A stretch of DNA of 64,000 bases from Adiantum capillus-veneris. Its lineage: Eukaryota > Streptophyta > Polypodiopsida > Polypodiales > Pteridaceae. Under the pieces are notes generated by a model. It worked only from the letters and a program-made list of their open reading frames with translations, ran no database searches and was not told where the DNA came from. The position numbers were made by a program, and so were the translations under genes. The stretch lies in assembly GCA_014529385.2 (NCBI GenBank), contig CM043944.1, forward strand, positions 53,978,768 through 54,042,767. The letters run 5' to 3'. Shown in pieces: positions 58,708 to 64,000 of this stretch (position 1 is its first letter; each line of letters opens with the position of its first letter).

Positions 58708-60660
58708 GTCTTTGGTTGTGAAGCTTATAGCCATATTCCTAAGGAGTTCAGAAATAAGTTAGAACCAAAGAGCAAGAAGTGTATATTTCTTGGCTATGGA
58801 GAATCGGGCGAGATGGGTTACCGGCTTTGGGATCCTGAGTCTAGAAAGCTTATTCGTAGCAATGATGTGCATTTCAATGAAGCCAAGTTTCACGCTAAGC
58901 CAGAGAAGACAGAGGAGATCAGAAGAGTTGTCTTCAGGGAAGATGGACCTAGTGCTAGCACATCAAGACAGCATGGTCAGGCTCAGGAACAGCCTATAGT
59001 GGCTAGAGAGGCAGAATCAGTTGTGGTGAGACATTCTGAGCGTGTCTCCAAACCACCTGATCGTTATGTGCCATCTCTAAATTATGTCATGCTCACAGAT
59101 TGCGGAGAACCATCTTGTTACAAGGAAGCATTACAAGTGGTTGACTCGAAAAAATGGCAGTTGGCCATGCAGTCAGAGATGACAGCTCTGCATAAAAACC
59201 AGACATGGAAGTTGGTTAAATTACCACAGGGCAAAAAGGCTCTACCTTGTAAATGGGTTTACAGGTATAAGATCACCGCTCATGATAGTCAGCCAAAGTA
59301 CAAAGCAAGGCTTGTTGCCAAGGGCTTTAAGCAAGAACAAGGCATTGACTTTGATGAAGTCTTCTCTCCAGTGGTCAAGATGACTACATTGAGATGCTTT
59401 CTTGCATTGGTTGCTATATTGGATTTGGTGTTGCACCAAATGGATGTCAAGACAGCGTTCTTGCATGGTGATTTAGATGTGGAAATTTACATGCAGCAGC
59501 CAGAAGGGTTTGTTGAGAAAGGCATGGAACATTTGGTATGCCAGTTGTTAAAGAGTCTTTATGGCTTAAAACAATCACCGAGGGCATGGTACCATAAGTT
59601 CCACCAGTTTATGCTTTCTCAAGGCTACAAACGTAGTGAGTTCGATCACTGTCTATATACAAAGAAGGCTAAGGATGGCAGTTGGCTGATCCTTATTTTG
59701 TATGTGGATGACATGTTGATTGCTGGCAAACACTTGGAAGAAATTTCAGCTTTGAAGTCAAAGATGGCAAAATCGTTTGACATGAAAGACATGGGTGAGG
59801 CAAGTCATATACTTGGTATGCGCATTGAGAGAGACAGATCAAAGAAGTTGATTTGGTTATCTCAAATAGAGTATATTGACAAGGTTTTGCAACGTTTCAA
59901 TATGGAGAAGGGAAAGGCATTGAGTGTTCCATTGCCACCATATGTGAAACTTAGCAAACAAGATTGTCCCGTGTCTGAGGAAGAAAAGGCTGAAATGGAT
60001 AAGATTCCATATGCGTCTGCAGTGGGTAGTTTGATGTATGCAATGATTGCTACACGTCCGGATATTGCATTTGCAGTGGGAGTGGTTAGCAGATATATGT
60101 CAAATCCTGGCAAGAAACATTGGGAGGCAGTGAAAGGTATCATGAGATACTTAAAACATACAAAGAGTATGCGCATATGCTATGGTAGTCAAGATTTGAG
60201 TGTCAGAGGATACACTGACTCAGATTATGCAGGAGACTTGGATAAGAGGAGATCTACATCAGGCTATGTCTTTACATTGGCTAGAGGTGCCATATCATGG
60301 CGATCTCGATTACAAGATTGTGTTACGCAGTCTACTACAGAAGCTGAGTATGTTGCAGCAAATGAGGCATGCAAAGAAGCTATTTGGCTTGGTAGATTGG
60401 TTGTAGACTTGGGAATCAAAGTAGATATGCCAGAGTTATATTGTGATAGTCAAAGTGCTATACAATTGGCAAAGAATCCAGTGTTCCATTCGAAGACTAA
60501 GCATATTGATGTCAAATATCACTTCATTAGGGAAGTACTTGAAGACAAGCAGATACAACTGCTGAAGATCCACACCAAGGACAATCCTGCTGATCTACTC
60601 ACAAAGGGACTTCCAGGAGAGGGCTTTGTGCATTTTCGTGAGTTATTGGGCATTGGATAG
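58708..60660 (+). pseudogene. Copia integrase end, reverse transcriptase and RNase H
   Basis: Same frame; reading resumes VFGCEAYSHIPKEFRNKLEP and KCIFLGYG. RT: CKWVYRYKI, ARLVAKGFKQEQGIDFDEVF (about 59300), MDVKTAFLHGDL (about 59440), LYGLKQSPRAWYHKF, and the catalytic YVDDM at about 59701-59715. RNase H: YTDSDYAGDLDKRRSTSGYV (about 60211), TEAEYVAANEA, CDSQSAIQLAKNP, HSKTKHIDVKYHFIRE, and NPADLLTKGL near the end. Open for 650 codons with catalytic residues present. It is unlikely to be made here because of upstream lesions, but could act if translated in another copy. Confidence 0.9.
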
Positions 60661-60744
60661 ATGGCAGCCATGTAAATCTTTGTACATTTATGTTCATAGA
60701 TTTACAATTACTTAAAGTGCCACATTGGACTTTAAGTGGGAGGT

Positions 60745-60963
60745 TGTTGGGATTAAAGCCCAAGTGGCCTCTTATGCGGATATGGCTGGCCGCCCGCCTA
60801 ACTCACTTACCTCTAACTCTTTGTATATACTCACATATACTTTGTGAATACTAAGTTTAATTGGGAGATAACCCTTCTAATAGTTCTCTGCGTACTGTAC
60901 TGTGTAAGCTCACTGTGTGTGTGTGTGTGAGAGATTCGACCCACGCTCCGCTCCGCGACTTCA
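60745..60963 (+). repeat. 3' LTR of the copia element
   Basis: Near-identical to 55407-55627. Preceded by TTTAAGTGGGAGGT. Confidence 0.92.
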
Positions 60964-60968
60964 CTGAC

Positions 60969-61471
60969 TGCGTCTGGAGTATGCCGTAAGGCGTGAATTT
61001 CATCCCACTTGCTGAGAAAGATATTCGTTGCATCCTTATTGCGGTCTCGGTCTTCTCCCTTAAAAGTCAATGGTTTGGTGTTTTTCAACAACTTATCCAC
61101 CTCTTTTGCAGTGAGAGTGTGCAAAGTATCAGCAGTTGGACCTTGTCCTTGATTAGAAGGGCCTTGCCCCTATGTAGCAACGTCCTCATGCATGTGCATG
61201 TTAGCAGGACCCTTGGACTGTTGTTGCATTAATTGGATCACTAACTGGATGATTTAGTGACGTTTTCATTTAAAGATTTAAAATTTCCTTCCATGAGTGA
61301 TATGCGTGTCTGAAGTGTACGAAATTCTTGAATGTCGAGCAATTCATAGGTGTCGTCACCTGTCGTAGCATCGTGGACACTCTCCATGAGAGCATCCAAC
61401 TGAGAGCCATCATGGGCAGGATCAGGCGTATTTTGCTCGAAATCAAAAGTCATATTGATATTTGAATCCAT
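60969..61471 (-). pseudogene. Gag N-terminal part of the gypsy element
   Basis: ATG at 61471 opens MDSNINMTFDFEQNTP, then LDALMESVHDATTGD and LQTRISLMEGNFKSL, possibly a short coiled coil. Stops follow at about 61243 and 61165. LTAKEVDKLLKNTKPLTFKG and IFLSKWDEIHALRHTPD continue to the copia target site at 60969 and link to 55401. Confidence 0.7.
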
Positions 61472-62296
61472 GGCGACACAGTGTAGTACAAGGAATAGAA
61501 AGAAAAATACATGATGTACCACAACTGGTAAATACTGATAAAGAATCCCCTTGATACCGGTAATTAGCCTTGCTAATTTCGTTCATGCTCCAATTGCCAC
61601 TGAGGATGTAATCTTGCTCCGGCTTTCAAGAAAACAATTCAATAGTGTAGGTGTGTTTGCCTTGAGCACCCGTACTGCACTTGGTTGGTGTATTCTGGAT
61701 AACTTGCCGATGACTTGAATGAAGGTACGAAACACGAATATGCAGGATACGCAGCAGAAAATAGCACCTTGCCTTTATTTTTCCCGGCCTTGCCCTAGCT
61801 TGGCTCTGTCGGATTTCCTAGCTTCACGAAGCTTCACAAGAGGGAGGGGGTGGGGGGGGTACCCCACTATGTGTACCGTCCCTTGGTTGGTGAAAAAACG
61901 TGTGGCCACTAACCCCAAATGGGTTGGGCGCCCACCGGGTGTTAAAAAAAAACTCTTCACAGGCTATGGTGGCCCACAGACAGCGTGAGGGGCGAGCTAT
62001 TTGCTCACCCCGCCTTCGATGATGGTCAAGAGCCTCTGTGTCCGGCACGTGAAATGCTCCTCACACCTGCGCAATGCCATCAAGCCCGAGAGGGTGCGAT
62101 TTGCTGCAGGTCGCTTGTCGACCCCTTGCCCTCGCAAGCGGTGTTGCCCATGCCGTCGGCTTTGTCGTCCTCCTCACAGGGGGTGAGCACCACGGCCTCA
62201 GTGACCCCGACATGCAAAAGCATGCAAGAAGTTGTGTGGATCTCCAACACCATGACTGTGCCTTCCCAAAATTAGAAACCTTGCTCTTGATACCAA
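61472..62296 (-). other. Leader and primer site of the gypsy element
   Basis: Minus-strand region between the 5' LTR (62297) and gag. The primer site TTGGTATCAAGAGC is at its upstream end. It contains a C/G-rich run near 61845-61860 and no recognised gene. Confidence 0.6.
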
Positions 62297-62448
62297 TGTT
62301 AGACAAGGGGAACTAGAACCTAGGAATCCACCTCCCAACCACCACTATATAGCATGGCTCCTAGCCCTTTGCCCTAGTTGGACTCCCTTTCCACACTGCC
62401 TAGCCCTGCCTTGCCCTTGTCTAGTCCGGCATTGCCGTCATCCTGACA
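62297..62448 (-). repeat. 5' LTR of the chromovirus-like element
   Basis: Partner of 50999-51151; flanked by AAGAC. Confidence 0.9.
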
Positions 62449-63545
62449 AAGACGAAAACACGAAGGAAGAGATCGCAAAAAGCAGCGAAGTCAAACCCCA
62501 GTTCAAAGACCAACATAGGAATTGGTGACGACCCTGTATATATGAACGACATTGAAGAGGATTCTGATTTAGGTGAAACCATGGAGACCATAACGACCAT
62601 TAAGAAAGAAACCGACAAGGAAGATCGTTAAGAGTCACAATGGCCAGGATCCAAGAAAAAGATAAGAACTTATCCAAACCCTACAAAGGAGATCGAGCGA
62701 GTCAAGCAATTAAGGAGTTTGGTAGAAGATACCCAAAGGGATCTAGAGCCAGCACCTAGGCAGATCCAGAATATAGACATAGTGTTCCCTACGCAACAAC
62801 AACCTCGCCAAGTCCATAGACCTTTAGCCATACCTAGTGTCATCCAAGAAGAAAGTGACTTAAACTCATGGGAAAGTGGGCATACTCACTCTTGTTGATA
62901 AGAATGTTTACAGAGGGACTACCTGATCCTATCAACGAAATGGAGATCCCATCTTCCCCACGTCAAGGGACTAAAGCCCAAAAGATGTCGTTAAATATTG
63001 CCAAATTGATGGATTTCATGGCTTCAGAAGTCAGAACCACCATCATGTCCAAAGTATATGAAGACCCTGAGATATATTTAGCTCTTCGAGCTTTCCTCAA
63101 TGGAGAACTGAAGGTTGGGCTACCATAATTTTCACAAATGGATGGAGCTAGGGAGATGCCAATAGAGGAGGAACACTTAGATCCACAACCCAACCTATAT
63201 GAGAACCTTGTTGTAGAAATACATGTTAACAAGTTGGGACAATACTTTGAGGGTGATGAATCCAATGCGCCCATACCAATCACTACTAAGGGATTAACTG
63301 TGAAGGGAATCCTTGATGGTGGCGTTGGGGTTAGCATTGTGACTAAAAATTGATGGGAAAATATGGGAAGACCTCACCTTGGGACCACAACCATAGTAGT
63401 AAAGATGGCCAATGGGTCTATTGTTAAACCTATTGGGATGCTGGAAGATCTCAAGATCAAGGTCTTTGGACATAAAATACGAATTACCTTCATGGTTATG
63501 GATTTCTCCAAGCACACTATGGCATCTGAGATGATCTTAGGACGT
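62449..63545 (+). pseudogene. Outer gypsy element: end of Gag and protease
   Basis: Continues the element interrupted at 50998. Open pieces: 62868-63126 (IAKLMDFMASEVRTTIMSKV, RAFLNGELKVGLP) and 63138-63350. The protease reads VKGILDGGVGVSIVTKN (D-G-G site) at about 63298-63348, then after a stop VKMANGSIVKPIGMLEDL, KIRITFMVMDF and ASEMILGR. This wording suits Tat/Athila-like proteases. The expected GRPW continuation is replaced by foreign sequence at about 63546. Confidence 0.65.
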
Positions 63546-64000
63546 TGGAGAGGGGGAATGGGGGAACATGCACGTCACAAACACAAGGGCCTCTCTATAG
63601 CTCGGGGTATCCGCAACACCCCTATCCTCTCGAAAAACACCTTCAAAAAACCACTTTACACTAGCAGACCACTGCCTGCTCAATTTCCACTGCTCACACA
63701 CTCCACAAATCCACCACACAAAGCACACCTACTGCCACGGTCTGTCTCCACCCTCACACACGCACATAGCCACTCAATCTCACTCTCTCACACAAAACAC
63801 CATCGATCCGGGGGGGCACACACATCCAAGCTACCGACACCGAAAGAGAAGGGGGGAAGGGGAAACAACAACAATATGGGGCAGCAGTGGCTTGATTGCA
63901 CTTCAAAATGCATGTACACAGGCTTGCACTGCCATCACCATGGTCCAGCCTTCTCTCCCTCTATTTCTCTCTCCTTCTTTGCCTTTTTTTGGTCCGGCCT
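63546..64000. other. Unrecognised sequence replacing the rest of the gypsy pol
   Basis: C/A-rich with CACACA and CTCTCT stretches and a G run at about 63810. It interrupts the protease-RT junction, so it is probably the end of another insertion that continues past the window. Confidence 0.4.

Larger units (their letters stand above)
55407..60963 (+). mobile_element. Nearly intact copia element nested in the gypsy gag
   Basis: LTRs of 221 and 219 bp (55407-55627, 60745-60963), TGTTGGGATT...GCGACTTCA, differ by about two substitutions and a TG-repeat length change. The primer site TGGTATCAGAGC starts at 55630, and AAGTGGGAGG precedes the right LTR. The target duplication is CTGGC / CTGAC (one mismatch). 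One continuous reading frame from 56740 to 60660 is broken only by two nonsense codons, and a frameshift separates it from the initiator ATG. Youngest recognisable insertion in the window. Confidence 0.93.
50999..62448 (-). mobile_element. Chromovirus-like Ty3/gypsy element with a nested copia
   Basis: LTRs of 153 and 152 bp (50999-51151 and 62297-62448) start TGTTAGACAAGGG and end TCCTGACA. They are flanked by the perfect target duplication AAGAC (50994-50998 and 62449-62453). The primer site is on the minus strand at 62296-62284 (TTGGTATCAAGAGC, initiator-Met type with one extra A), and the purine tract is next to the left LTR. Order on the minus strand: gag, protease, RT, RNase H, integrase, chromodomain-like tail. 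The LTRs differ at roughly ten positions by eye, so the insertion is old. Without the copia it is 5.9 kb. Many stops. Confidence 0.9.
47141..63545 (+). mobile_element. Outer Ty3/gypsy element of a three-deep nest (5' part)
   Basis: Primer site TGGCACCGTTGCTGGGGA at 47141-47158 resembles the Asp-tRNA type (TGGCGCCGTTGCCGGGGA) used by Athila/Tat-like gypsy elements; TGCACA at 47131-47136 could end the LTR. A long leader, a Pro-rich gag with several zinc knuckles (to 50998) and, beyond the inserted element, the rest of gag and a protease (62449-63545) follow. RT and later domains are absent, cut off by unknown sequence at about 63546. The start of its LTR was not located; it includes 46773-47136 at least. 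Confidence 0.65.

Overview
The window looks like a stretch of repeat-dominated nuclear DNA from a land plant. Evidence for this: Ty1/copia and Ty3/gypsy LTR retrotransposons primed by plant initiator-Met or Asp tRNA, a gypsy element with a chromodomain-like tail, very many long (AG)n and (TG)n tracts, introns of plant type, and relics of plant PPR genes. PPR relics plus nested giant-genome style retroelements would suit a fern or another seed-free vascular plant, but this is inference. No complete host gene, rRNA, tRNA or CRISPR array was found. Nearly all coding sequence belongs to transposable elements, most of them broken.

Layout. 1-798 (minus): the 5' end of a possible host gene (basic, nuclear-looking protein) running off the left edge. 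2400-5470 (minus): decayed non-LTR type reverse transcriptase element. 5471-8456: no gene seen apart from a weak first-exon candidate. 8457-17079 (plus): a complete non-autonomous Ty3-type LTR element carrying only gag, bounded by a perfect 5-bp target duplication (GAGTC). It has 1.96-kb LTRs, an LTR-encoded exon that can be spliced in phase to gag, and two hairpin-repeat arrays. Its 3' LTR is split by a rearranged copia element (12523-15777) with two head-to-tail gag copies. 17229-19260 and 29660-30790 (minus): old gypsy relics of one family, the second holding a 208-bp MITE (30472-30679) with an 8-bp target duplication. 22753-28060 (plus): old copia relic with recognisable LTRs that encloses remains of a PPR gene. 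29154-29351 (minus): orphan SnoaL/NTF2-like exon. 30795-31490 and 39015-39690 form an inverted pair of gypsy leader sequences. 34500-34870 (minus): second PPR relic. 35270-39055 (minus): gypsy gag-PR-RT-RH-INT relic. 40029-43330 (minus): candidate LTR, a long coiled-coil extra ORF and an integrase end. 43331-45060 (plus): 3' end of another gypsy-like element whose LTR carries an intact 141-codon ORF.

47141-63545 is a three-deep nest. The host is a plus-strand gypsy element with a long multi-knuckle gag. It was hit by a minus-strand chromovirus-like gypsy (50999-62448, TSD AAGAC), which in turn was hit within gag by a plus-strand copia element (55407-60963). LTR divergence read by eye (several percent for the gypsy, about 1 percent for the copia) agrees with this order. 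The copia copy is nearly intact, with one frameshift and two nonsense changes.

How the parts act together: these are generations of insertions into one another. Autonomous elements (the 55-61 kb copia is the closest to functional) could supply enzymes in trans to gag-only elements such as 8457-17079. Coordinates of relic edges are approximate; element ends supported by TG...CA plus target duplications are exact.
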